The translations under genes and the position numbers were made by a program. This document shows positions 43,201 through 50,862 of a DNA stretch of 64,000 nt, piece by piece. Each line of letters starts with the position of its first letter. The stretch's first letter is position 1. The notes under the pieces were generated by a model that worked only from the letters and a program-made list of their open reading frames with translations, had not been told where the DNA came from and ran no database searches. The DNA comes from SHVO01 sp041905795. GTDB lineage: Bacteria > Pseudomonadota > Alphaproteobacteria > Rhodospirillales > Rhodospirillaceae. Where the stretch lies: assembly GCA_041905795.1 (NCBI GenBank), contig JAYRKL010000019.1, positions 13,336-77,335 of the forward strand. The letters run 5' to 3'.

Positions 43201-43328
43201 TTTCTCTTGAGGGCCCGGCGATAGGCCTGCGCCGCCGCCGCCAGGTTGCCGGCACGATGCGCGGCCACGCCCTCCTGCAGGGCGCGGGCGGTGTCCGATG
43301 TCGCCATGGGCTGTACGCGGTTGGTCAT
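40263..43328 (-). CDS. Double-module TPR/glycosyltransferase protein (two TPR-GT units in one chain; array member 3)
   Basis: About 1021 residues. Unit 1: TPRs at residues 10-215, GT domain with LIWTEQAPGDEIMYASMLPDV near 241, VGISWRSAAPVNGADKS, FVNLQYGQVEAEL and WYWFASHPTCPWYPSMRLL near 463. Unit 2: TPR-like helices at about 500-720, then VLVWTETGLGDEILIASMVPDV near 739, IGLSWSSRQNAEYGWLKS, FVNLQYGDWASTL and WYWFHDRSDSPWYSSVRL near 969. The repeat looks like a fusion or internal duplication of two genes of the array. Both units keep the main motifs. ATG at 43328 overlaps the upstream stop; an ATG at 43307 is also possible. Confidence 0.85.
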   Translation of the reverse strand: MTNRVQPMATSDTARALQEGVAAHRAGNLAAAAQAYRRALKRNPREPDALHLLGLVLGQGGDAAGGAASIKAALAVRDDFPDAHLNLAIMLAQAGNAAEAEHHFRRAIHHRPAAAALHINLGLLLRNTGRTAEAGQCFETAIRLDPRTLDARVELARTKRFGADAASLLAAAEAGLQVAPAHPLLHVMKAEALFALDRLKEAWADFRYRFQSPENTVQGKRYAVPPWQGEPLAGRTILIWTEQAPGDEIMYASMLPDVLGAARRCIVQCSARLAPLFRRSFPQADVVDRDLSPDELRGVDFQSPIGGLGEWLRPTRAAFPAHAGYLCPDPDVRGRLRAKYAADGKLVVGISWRSAAPVNGADKSLNVLDWGPVLHVPGIVFVNLQYGQVEAELAAARKGFGVEIINDTAIDSLKDLDSYAAQVAAMDVVVTSSNTAAHFAGALGIPTVCLLPASLAQGQRWYWFASHPTCPWYPSMRLLVRRPGDSWNTVIRDAGLALLDFAAARGIEPAHYLRAMAQAFLKIGRAADAEAFYRRLAREPGCAAEAPIHIAELHLAQNPERALAAIDDAIAADPANWPAYNLKGRILNALRRFEDAVLAFREGLRHAPAIELRTNLGKALAILGHRQEAARELAQAFADSRDAAPAVRDAVALNYGVALRDAGDAEAAITVLRGLIAVAPDLVDAHYNLGFILLSLGRFEEGWTEMAWRLKRPIMSDYVFPPPPFAGQDLAGKKVLVWTETGLGDEILIASMVPDVLAAAKEVVLLCSERLVPLMRRSFPKARVELRPQGQGEQRKPLPAAAAAGDIACQMSLSDLGAAFRRSFADFPARPAFLKADAARRDALRKRYTAQRPGAPLIGLSWSSRQNAEYGWLKSVALADWAPILRTPGAAFVNLQYGDWASTLADIRTHAGVDILDDPDVDPLKDMDAFAAQVAAMDLVISVSNTTAHVAGALGVPAWVMLPEGRGRLWYWFHDRSDSPWYSSVRLVERDGGGTKDSGGWQPLIARCAGELQNWMRDRTP

Positions 43329-44827
43329 GAGGGGTCGAGACTTGTCTTCCGCCAGTGCTCCAGGGCGGCGGCGACGTCCGCGAACACCGCGTCCCACGGA
43401 CCCGCCGGCGGCTGGCGGAACATGCGCAGACCGGGATACCACGGGCTGTCGGTGCGGTCGACGAACCAATGCCAGGGGCGCCCGCGGTTGGACGGGATCA
43501 TCGCCCACACCGGCTTTCCCAAGGCGCCGGCGAAGTGGACCGTGGTGTTGCTGATGGAGACCGTCAGGTCCATGGCGGCGACTTGCGCGGCGAAGGCCAC
43601 CAGGTCGCGCATGGGGTCGACCGTGGGATCGGTCAGCACCGAGACACTGCAGTCGCGCTCCATCGCCGCCAGGTCGGCGGCGCAGCGGCCGTATTCATAC
43701 TGAAGGTTCACGAACAGGATGCCGGGGGTCTTCAGCACCGGCGCCCAGTGCGCGAGCGCCGGAGTCTTCTCCGCTTCCGCGCCGGGGCTCTTGCTGTACC
43801 AGGAAATGCCGACGATCCGCTGTCCTTGCGCGGCCGCCAGGTATTTGTCGCGCAGCGCACGGGTCTGCGCGGGGTCGGCCGCCAGGAAGGGTTTGTTTGG
43901 GAACGCCGCGAACGACGGGCGCAGCCAGCGGCCGAGTTCCGACACCGACGCCTGGAAGCTGACGTCGGCCTTGAGGGCGGGGTCGACCGGGCCGCCGCCG
44001 GTGGGGATGAGGCCGATGCCGGGGAAAGCCGTGCGAAACAAAGGCGCCAAGCGCGGCGGGCAGACCAGCACCACCGCGGCGCCGCGCGCGAACAGATCGG
44101 GCAGCATGCTGGCCAGGATCAGCGCTTCGCCCAGGCCCTGTTCGGTCCAGACCATGATCTTCTTGCCGGCCAGGTCCTCGCCTTGCCAGTAGGGGTACTT
44201 CAACCGGCCGTACATGCCGTAGTCGCCCGCGCGCCGGAACCGCCACAGCAGTTCGATCCATCCTTCGGCGAAGCGCCCCTGGGACAGCAGCGCGCCGGCG
44301 CGCTGATAGCGGGTTTCGGCGTCCTCGGGCTGACGCGCGAGGATGCGGTTGTAGTAGTCGAGCGCGGCTTCGGCCTGCCCGCCGATCTCGCGCAGCGCGC
44401 CCATGTTGCGCAAGGCGCCGGCATGATCGGGTTGCAGCGTCAGCGCGCGGCGCAGGTGCGTTTCGGCTTCCGCGTAGTTCTCACGGCGGAGCAGGACCGC
44501 GCCCAGGTTATTGGCCGCGTCGGCGTCGTTGGGCGCGAGCGCGGCCGCGCTGCGGAAATGCGGCTCGGCGTCGGCGAGGCGGGCGAACCGCATGAGGGCC
44601 TTGCCGAGGGTCTGGTGGCCGTCCTTGAAGTCCGGCTTCAGGGCGACGGCGTGCGCCAGCAGATCCAAGCCCTCGGCGTTGCCCTGGTCGCTCAAAAGCA
44701 CGCCGAGCAGATGCAGGGCGTCGACGTCGCGCGGAGTCGCCGCCAGGATCTTGCGGTAGGCGTCGTGGGCGGCGGGCAAGTTGCCGCTGCGGTGCAGGGC
44801 GATGGCGGTTTGGATCGGACTATTCAT
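43325..44827 (-). CDS. TPR protein with C-terminal GT-B/GT9-like glycosyltransferase domain (array member 2)
   Basis: A 500-residue protein. TPRs at residues 5-200 (LHRSGNLPAAHDAYRKILAATPRDVDALHLLGVLL; NNLGAVLLRRENYAEAETHLRRAL). The GT domain has VWTEQGLGEALILASMLPDL near 227 (GEA instead of GDE), VGISWYSKSPGAEAEKT, FVNLQYEYGRCAADL, VSISNTTVHFAGALGKPVWAMIP and WHWFVDRTDSPWYPGLRMFR near 452. With members 4 and 3 it shows that the first loop varies while the rest is fixed. It overlaps its upstream neighbour by eight bases. Confidence 0.85.
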   Translation of the reverse strand: MNSPIQTAIALHRSGNLPAAHDAYRKILAATPRDVDALHLLGVLLSDQGNAEGLDLLAHAVALKPDFKDGHQTLGKALMRFARLADAEPHFRSAAALAPNDADAANNLGAVLLRRENYAEAETHLRRALTLQPDHAGALRNMGALREIGGQAEAALDYYNRILARQPEDAETRYQRAGALLSQGRFAEGWIELLWRFRRAGDYGMYGRLKYPYWQGEDLAGKKIMVWTEQGLGEALILASMLPDLFARGAAVVLVCPPRLAPLFRTAFPGIGLIPTGGGPVDPALKADVSFQASVSELGRWLRPSFAAFPNKPFLAADPAQTRALRDKYLAAAQGQRIVGISWYSKSPGAEAEKTPALAHWAPVLKTPGILFVNLQYEYGRCAADLAAMERDCSVSVLTDPTVDPMRDLVAFAAQVAAMDLTVSISNTTVHFAGALGKPVWAMIPSNRGRPWHWFVDRTDSPWYPGLRMFRQPPAGPWDAVFADVAAALEHWRKTSLDPS

Positions 44828-46724
44828 GGCCGGCGCGGGTTTTCAGTGCGGCGGCCACGGCGTTGATCGGCGCATCCCAGGATCCGGGCGCGTCCTGCCG
44901 GAACAGCCGCGCGGACGGATACCACGGGCTGTCGGCGCGGTCACGGAACCAATACCAGTGGGCGCCCGGGCCCACCGGCGTCAGCACCCACACCGCTTTG
45001 CCGAGGGCGCCGGCCATGTGCACGGTGGTGTTGCTGACCGAGATCACCAGGTCCATGGCCGCCACCTGCGCGGCGAAGGCGTCGAGATCGCTGGAGGAAT
45101 CGATCTCGGGGTCGGTGACGATCCGGTCCTTCAGTCCAGCGCGATCGATGTCCTGTGCGGCGGCGTCCCCATATTGCAGGGACACGAAGGTGACGCCCGG
45201 CACGCCAAGGATGTCGCGCCAGCGCGCGAGGTCAATCGACTTGAATCGCCCCGTGGCGCCGCTGGCGCTGCGCCAGGAAATTCCCACCACAAGGTTCTTG
45301 GAACCCGCCCGATAGCGTTCGCGCAAGCGCGCGGCGCGCGCGGGATCGGCCGTGAGATATCCGCCCTGGGCCGGGAAATGGGCGAAATCCGGCCGCAGCA
45401 ACGCGGCCGCGTCGATCAGCGGCAGGCGTGCGTCGAAGTCGCCGGCGACCCCGGCGCCCAACGGCACGATGTCCATCTCCGGGAAGGAGCGCTTGAACAG
45501 CGTCACCAGGCGCGGTGCGCACACCAGCGTGCAGCGCGCGGCGTCCTTGACCAGATCCGGCAGGAGGCTGGCGAACATGATTTCGTCGCCGAGGCCGTAC
45601 TCGCCCCAGATCAGGGCGCGCTTGCCGGCGAGCGGCTTGCCGTCCCACGGCTTGCCGCCGGAGAGGTCGGGTGCGCCGCCGAGCGCCTTGATGCGCGCCC
45701 GGTACAACGGCCAGGCTTCCGCCAGGCGCCCCATGATCAGCAGCGTCAGCGCGCGATTGGCGACCGCCTGCGGGAAATTCGGCTTGAGCGCGAGGGCGGC
45801 GTCGTAGTCCGCCAGGGCTCCTTCAAAATCGCCGGCGAAGCGGCGCACCGTGCCGCGGTTGAGATAGGCCGCTTCGAAGGCGGGATGATGGGCGACGATC
45901 CGGCTTTGCACGGCGATGGCTTCGGGCAGTTCGCCGCGCAGCTCATGGATGCGTCCCAGCGCCGTGAGCAGTCCAGGATCCTCCGGCGCCTGTGCGAGCG
46001 CCCCGCGCAGCACCGGCTCGGCTTCCTCCAGGCGGTTGAGGTCCACCAGGGCTTCGCCCAGATGTGCGGCGGCCAGGGCGTTCGCAGGTTTGAGCGCCAG
46101 GGCCTGCCGGTACGCCGGCACGGCTTCGTCGATGCGCCCAAGTTTGTGGCGGGCCACGCCCAGCCAGCGCCAGGCGTCTGCGGCCTGGGGCGCGAGCGTG
46201 GTGGCCTTGGCCAGGACGTGTTCGGCGTCGGCATAGCGTTCGCCGATGCCCAGGATCATGCCGAGGCCGACATAGGCCGGCGCGTGCTGCGGATGCCGGC
46301 CGAGGGTGGCGCGCACGATGGTCTCGGCTTCGGCGAATTGCCCGCACATCATGAGCACCGAGGCCAGGCGGTCGGCCGCCTCGGGGGACTGGGGAGCGGC
46401 CGCGGCGATGCGGCGATAGTGCGGCAACGCTTCGGCGGCCCGGCCCGATTGCGCCAAAGCCGAGGCCAACGCCTCGATGGCGGGCAGGAAATCGGGGCGC
46501 GCCGCCAGGGACGCTTCCAGCGGCGCCACGGCCTCAGGCCCGCGGCTGAGCTGCACATAGGCGGTTCCCAGCAAATACAGCAACTGCGGGTCGCGCGGCT
46601 GTTCGCGCACAAGGGCCTGGTATTGCGCCAGGGCGTCGGCGGTGCGGCCGGCCTTGTGCAGCTCCACCGCCGCCTGGAAGGCCTGGGTGAAGCGCGCGGT
46701 CTGGGCGTTGGGCGTGGAGATCAT
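44820..46724 (-). CDS. TPR protein with C-terminal GT-B/GT9-like glycosyltransferase domain (array member 1)
   Basis: A 634-residue protein and the first TPR-GT gene after gspE, 33 bases downstream of it. Residues 10-350 are about ten TPRs (AFQAAVELHKAGRTADALAQYQALVREQPRDPQLLYLLGTAYVQL and on). The GT domain begins with LIWGEYGLGDEIMFASLLPDL near 373 and has VGISWRSASGATGRFKS, FVSLQYGDAAAQDI, ISVSNTTVHMAGALGKAVWVLTP and WYWFRDRADSPWYPSARLFR. It has no signal peptide, so it should be cytoplasmic. Confidence 0.85.
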   Translation of the reverse strand: MISTPNAQTARFTQAFQAAVELHKAGRTADALAQYQALVREQPRDPQLLYLLGTAYVQLSRGPEAVAPLEASLAARPDFLPAIEALASALAQSGRAAEALPHYRRIAAAAPQSPEAADRLASVLMMCGQFAEAETIVRATLGRHPQHAPAYVGLGMILGIGERYADAEHVLAKATTLAPQAADAWRWLGVARHKLGRIDEAVPAYRQALALKPANALAAAHLGEALVDLNRLEEAEPVLRGALAQAPEDPGLLTALGRIHELRGELPEAIAVQSRIVAHHPAFEAAYLNRGTVRRFAGDFEGALADYDAALALKPNFPQAVANRALTLLIMGRLAEAWPLYRARIKALGGAPDLSGGKPWDGKPLAGKRALIWGEYGLGDEIMFASLLPDLVKDAARCTLVCAPRLVTLFKRSFPEMDIVPLGAGVAGDFDARLPLIDAAALLRPDFAHFPAQGGYLTADPARAARLRERYRAGSKNLVVGISWRSASGATGRFKSIDLARWRDILGVPGVTFVSLQYGDAAAQDIDRAGLKDRIVTDPEIDSSSDLDAFAAQVAAMDLVISVSNTTVHMAGALGKAVWVLTPVGPGAHWYWFRDRADSPWYPSARLFRQDAPGSWDAPINAVAAALKTRAGHE

Positions 46725-46757
46725 TGTAAACGCGAGGGGGCAAGCGCGGGGGGCGGG

Positions 46758-48563
46758 CTATTCGTCTTCGATGCCGGTCTGGCCCGCGACCCGGATGATT
46801 TCCTCGACACTGGTTTCGCCTTGCCACACCTTGAGCAAGCCGTCCTCGAGCAGATCGCGGAAGCCGTACTTGCGCACCGCCTTCTGCAATTCGGCCGGCG
46901 AGCGTTGGTGCAGCACCATGTCGGCGACCTCGTCATTGAGCACCGCCACTTCGTAGATGCCCAGGCGTCCCTTGTAGCCGGTGTGCTGGCACTTGGGGCA
47001 GCCGCGCGCCTCGAAGAACTGCGGTTGGTGGGCGAACAGGGCGGGGAAAGTCTTCGCCAGGCCTTCGTACTTCTCCAGGATCGCCGCCGCCGGCTGATGC
47101 GGCTGGCGGCAGTGCGCGCAGAGACGGCGCACCAGGCGCTGGGCCATGACTTCGCGCACCGACGACGTCACCAGGAACGGTTCCAGCCCCATGTCGATCA
47201 GGCGGGTGAAGGCCGAGAGGGAGTCGTTGGTGTGCAGGGTCGAGAACACCATGTGGCCGGTGAGCGAGGCCTGCACCGCGATCTGCGCGGTTTCAAGATC
47301 GCGGATTTCCCCGATCATGATCACGTCCGGGTCCTGGCGCAGGATCGACCGCAACGCCCGGGCAAAGGTGTAGCCGATATCGGCCTTGGTCTGAACCTGG
47401 GTGACTCCGGGGATGTTGTATTCCACCGGGTCTTCGACGGTGATGATCTTGCGCTTGCCGTCCTTGATGTGTTCGAGCGTGGCTTTCAGCGTGGTCGATT
47501 TGCCCGAGCCGGTGGGGCCGGTCACCAGGATGATGCCGTAGGGCTCCTGGGCCAGCTTGCCGAAGGTCTCGAGGTGGTCCGGCGCCATGCCGATCTTGGC
47601 CAGCGAGAACTGCTTGTGCTCCTTCATCAAGAGACGCATGACGATGGACTCGCCGAACACGCCGGGCAGGCAGGACACGCGGATATCCAGGTCCTTGCCG
47701 CTGATGCGCATGCCGATGCGGCCGTCCTGGGGCAGGCGGCGCTCGGCGATGTCGAGGCCGGAGATCAGTTTGATGCGCGACGCCACGGCGTCGAAGCGGG
47801 ACCGCGGCAGGGTCAGGCGGTTCTGCAGCACGCCGTCGATACGGTAGCGGATGTCGAACTCATGTTCGCGCGGTTCGACGTGGATGTCGGAGGCGTTCTC
47901 GCCGACCGCCCCCGCCATGGCGTTGGACACCAGTTCCACCACCGGCGCTTCCTCGGCGAGTTCGCGCAGCATGGCGACATCGCCTTCGTAGTCCTTGCCG
48001 GCGGAGGCGATCTCGCGCCGCACCAGGTCGATCATGAAATCGAGGTCGCGGTTGCGGATCAGCCACCAATTGATGCGCTTGTCCGGGAAGGCCGCAAGCA
48101 ACGCCTCCTGCAGGCTGGGCTTCAGCGGGTCGCGGCTGATGCAGTGGACCGTGCCTTTGTCGTCGGCCCAGACCAGGGCCGCCTGGTCCACCCACCAGTC
48201 GGTATCGATGCCCGAGGCCTGCAGCGCCGCGACATAGGTCGCGGGATCCTGCGGCAGCTTTTCGTTCGACATGACGTCCAGGCCGAGCTGCGTGGACAGC
48301 CCTTCCAGCACGGCGTCTTCGGATACGGCGCCGAGGCGCACCAGGATGGCGCCGATGACGCCGCCGTAGCTGGCCTGGAACGCGAGGGCCTTGGCCACGT
48401 CGGCGTCGCCGATGACGCCGCGCGCGAGCAGGATCTGGCCCAGCGGCGGCTGGATCATGAGGGCGTCGGGGGCGGGCTCGGTCTCCAGGGCGCGGGCGGT
48501 CGTGACCGTCATATCCGGTGAAGTTTCCAAGGGGCGGGAAAAGGGTTGGACAAGGGCTTGCAT
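46758..48563 (-). CDS. gspE: Type II secretion ATPase GspE
   Basis: About 601 residues: an N-terminal MshEN-like domain (PPLGQILLARGVIGDADVAKALAFQ and following), then the hexameric ATPase core with Walker A GPTGSGKSTT, the Asp box EDPVEYNIPGVTQVQ, Walker B DVIMIGEIRD and the His box STLHTNDS, and a zinc site from CAHC and CPKC. It powers pseudopilus assembly on the GspF/L/M platform. The ATG at 48563 is preferred; GTG at 48581 is possible. It is separated from gspF by the whole TPR-GT array. The PilB-like reading is less likely because all other pilus genes here are Gsp type. Confidence 0.9.
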   Translation of the reverse strand: MQALVQPFSRPLETSPDMTVTTARALETEPAPDALMIQPPLGQILLARGVIGDADVAKALAFQASYGGVIGAILVRLGAVSEDAVLEGLSTQLGLDVMSNEKLPQDPATYVAALQASGIDTDWWVDQAALVWADDKGTVHCISRDPLKPSLQEALLAAFPDKRINWWLIRNRDLDFMIDLVRREIASAGKDYEGDVAMLRELAEEAPVVELVSNAMAGAVGENASDIHVEPREHEFDIRYRIDGVLQNRLTLPRSRFDAVASRIKLISGLDIAERRLPQDGRIGMRISGKDLDIRVSCLPGVFGESIVMRLLMKEHKQFSLAKIGMAPDHLETFGKLAQEPYGIILVTGPTGSGKSTTLKATLEHIKDGKRKIITVEDPVEYNIPGVTQVQTKADIGYTFARALRSILRQDPDVIMIGEIRDLETAQIAVQASLTGHMVFSTLHTNDSLSAFTRLIDMGLEPFLVTSSVREVMAQRLVRRLCAHCRQPHQPAAAILEKYEGLAKTFPALFAHQPQFFEARGCPKCQHTGYKGRLGIYEVAVLNDEVADMVLHQRSPAELQKAVRKYGFRDLLEDGLLKVWQGETSVEEIIRVAGQTGIEDE

Positions 48564-48811
48564 GCAGCTGTCTTTTAACACCCGATGCGACCGCCGCAGT
48601 TTAACAGAGTGTGAGAAACATATCTTGACGAGTTGCTAAGGTGGTGGAATTTCCCGCTAAATCTGCGGTGTCTTGAGCGGTGACCCAGCCCTATCCCTTG
48701 CGCAGCGGACTTACAAGTTTGTAAAGGTGGGCACTCTTAAGAGATAAGCGCACCGGCGGCGGTGTTCAATTGCCGCTGTGCTCTCAATGTTCAGTCCGGC
48801 TTGGAAACGCG
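48564..48811. other. Divergent gspE / SGNH gap
   Basis: A 248-base gap that must hold promoters in both directions. The clearest element is an inverted repeat TTACAA-GT-TTGTAA at 48711-48724, possible operator for the rightward genes. A TTGACG at 48625-48630 faces right, without a good -10 box. No further small gene is supported. Confidence 0.45.
48711..48724. promoter_or_regulatory. Short inverted repeat, possible operator
   Basis: Perfect 6-2-6 inverted repeat TTACAA-GT-TTGTAA, about 90 bases before the first SGNH gene. No regulator gene lies next to it, so the binding protein is unknown. Confidence 0.3.
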
Positions 48812-49819
48812 GTGAAGAATTTCGCGCTGCTGTTGATCGCGATGGTTGTCGGCGCCCTGGCGTCCGAGGGCGCGGTGCGTCTGGCCGGCTTCAAGCCCCG
48901 CGCGGTCCAGGTGAACCAGTTCTTCGTGCCTGGCGAAACCTCCTGGTCCATGCCGGACCCCGACCTGGGCTGGATCAACAAGCCCGGCAATCCCCGCGCC
49001 ATCGGCGACGGTGATGTGCGCATGACATTCTGGGACCATGGCCGCCGCGCCACCCGCCCGGACCCTGCGCCTCCCGCTGGCGGCATCCCGATCATGATCA
49101 TCGGCGGCAGTAACGCCCAGTCCTACGGTGTCGTGGATGCCGACACCTTCGCCTGGCGCCTGGCCGCGCACGATCCGCGCCTCTGGATCGAGAACTTCGG
49201 CACCGGCGGCTACGGCACCGTGCAGGCGCTGATGCTGGCGGAGCGCGCCTTGGCCGGCTTCTACCATGACGCGAAGCCCAAGGTGATTCTGCTCGCCTTC
49301 GACGACGCGCATATCCTGCGCAATGTCTCGGACCAGTCGTGGATCTTCTCGATCTCCGACTTCGAGGGCCGTTATGCGGCGCCGCCGCATTATCGCCTGG
49401 AGAACGGTGCCCTGGTTTTTCACCCTTACCGCAGTATCGGGTTCTGGCCGCTGGAACGGCATTCCGCCGCGCTGACGCTCCTGCATAACGTCTGGCTCCA
49501 GTCCTTCGCCTACAACACCAAGGGCCAAGCCACGGCCGTGACGCGCGCGGTGATCGACAGGCTCGCGGCGCTCGCCAAAGCCAACGGCGCCGTCTTCGCC
49601 GTGGCGGTGCTGGAAGACCGCGGCGGCGCCACGCGCGTGCTGTTCCAGGACGCCGCGTTCCCCCATGTCGATTGCAGCGGGCCCGGGCGCGCCGACCCCA
49701 AGAACACCTATATCGCCGCCAACGGCCACCCCAACGCCCAGCTTCACGCCTATTTCGCCCAATGCATCGGCGATTGGCTGGAGAAAGACGTCCTTCCGAA
49801 AGTGGATTCAGCACCGTGA
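48812..49819 (+). CDS. Membrane-anchored SGNH-hydrolase-like protein 1
   Basis: About 335 residues with an N-terminal membrane anchor (KNFALLLIAMVVGALASEGAV). The remainder has an SGNH/GDSL-like layout: MIIGGSNAQSYGV as the first block (GGSN in place of GDS), NFGTGGYGTVQ and a C-terminal NGHPNAQLHAYF His block. Such proteins add or remove acyl groups on surface sugars. I choose GTG at 48812, with GGAAA upstream, because the next gene begins in the same way (GTG AAG AA). It overlaps that gene by four bases (GTGA). Confidence 0.75.
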   Translation: MKNFALLLIAMVVGALASEGAVRLAGFKPRAVQVNQFFVPGETSWSMPDPDLGWINKPGNPRAIGDGDVRMTFWDHGRRATRPDPAPPAGGIPIMIIGGSNAQSYGVVDADTFAWRLAAHDPRLWIENFGTGGYGTVQALMLAERALAGFYHDAKPKVILLAFDDAHILRNVSDQSWIFSISDFEGRYAAPPHYRLENGALVFHPYRSIGFWPLERHSAALTLLHNVWLQSFAYNTKGQATAVTRAVIDRLAALAKANGAVFAVAVLEDRGGATRVLFQDAAFPHVDCSGPGRADPKNTYIAANGHPNAQLHAYFAQCIGDWLEKDVLPKVDSAP

Positions 49820-50802
49820 AGAAGTTTCTTGCCAACGCCGCGCTGGTCGCCGGAACCGTCCTGGTGATGGCCGGCCTGTTCGAGGTCGCCTGCCGCACGG
49901 TGGCCAACACCGGCCTGCAGTACGACATCGAGATGTGGAAATACGCCACCGCCATCAAGCGCATCTCTGCCGATCCCGCCGTCGGCCATGAACACACGCC
50001 GGGAACGTCCGCGCACCTGATGGATCACGATGTCGCCATCAATAGCCTAGGTTTGCGCAACCGGGAGATCGCGGCGGAAAAACCCGCGGACATCACGCGC
50101 ATCATGATGCTGGGCGATTCCATCGTCTTCGGCTGGGGCGTCGCCCAGGACAAGACCATGTCGGTGGACCTGGAACGCGACCTCGCGGCCGGCGGCTTTG
50201 GTCCCGTGGACGTGATCAACACCGGTGTCGGCAACTACAACACCGCCATGGAAGTCGCCTACTTCCTCGACAAGGGTGCTGTGCTCAAGCCCGATATCGT
50301 CGTGCTCAACTACTTCATCAACGACGCCGAGCCCACACCCACCTACAAACCCGTCCCGTGGTACGCCAAGCGTTTCTACGCCTATGCGGTCAGCGGCGGC
50401 GCCTGGGATATCTTCAAGAGAACGCTGCTGGGCGGGCCGGAATGGAAGGCCTATTACGCCGATCTCTATAAGAAGGATCAGCCGGGCTGGATCGCGGCCC
50501 AGGACAATATCCGGCGGCTGGCAGCCTATTGCCGGGAGCACGGCATCCGGCTGGTGATGACCAATATCCCCGAGCTGCGCGAACTGGCGCCCTATCCCTT
50601 TGCCGCGGTCAACGCCGACCTCGCAGGTCTGGCCAAGTCCGAGGGCATCGAATATCTGGACTTCCTTCCGGCGGTGGCCGGCGCGCCGCCGGCGAGCCTG
50701 TGGGTGACGGTCCCCGACCCGCACCCCAACGCCAAGGCTCATGCGCTCATGGCGCGGGCGCTCGCAGATTATTTCTTGTTAAACCGCGTGCCGCCGGGCT
50801 GA
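49816..50802 (+). CDS. Membrane-anchored SGNH-hydrolase-like protein 2
   Basis: About 328 residues: anchor KKFLANAALVAGTVLVMAGLFEVAC, then a full SGNH core with LGDSIVFGWGVAQDKTM (nucleophile Ser), NTGVGNYNTAMEVAYF (Gly/Asn oxyanion) and the Asp-x-x-His pair in VPDPHPNAKAH. It starts with GTG at 49816 inside the previous stop. It looks like a tandem paralogue of the previous gene and, unlike it, keeps the standard GDS block. Possible role: O-acetyl or O-acyl editing of surface glycan or of nonulosonate. Confidence 0.8.
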   Translation: MKKFLANAALVAGTVLVMAGLFEVACRTVANTGLQYDIEMWKYATAIKRISADPAVGHEHTPGTSAHLMDHDVAINSLGLRNREIAAEKPADITRIMMLGDSIVFGWGVAQDKTMSVDLERDLAAGGFGPVDVINTGVGNYNTAMEVAYFLDKGAVLKPDIVVLNYFINDAEPTPTYKPVPWYAKRFYAYAVSGGAWDIFKRTLLGGPEWKAYYADLYKKDQPGWIAAQDNIRRLAAYCREHGIRLVMTNIPELRELAPYPFAAVNADLAGLAKSEGIEYLDFLPAVAGAPPASLWVTVPDPHPNAKAHALMARALADYFLLNRVPPG

Positions 50803-50862
50803 ACAGCCGCCGTCTCCTGGTATAACCGCCGCACTCGTTTTCTTCCCATAGGACCGCTTCTC

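Noticed and set aside
32488..46724. The array as O-GlcNAc transferases (GT41)
   Set aside because: TPR plus GT layout is similar, but the visible motifs (QGxGDE, VNLQYGD, SNTxAH) look like the GT9/FlmG-like group; I kept the call general.
44781..48521. A 1246-codon open frame on the plus strand opposite the array and gspE
   Set aside because: It is a stop-free shadow of high-GC coding DNA; its product is rich in Arg, Gly, Gln and His with no motif, while the opposite strand has clear TPR-GT and GspE motifs.
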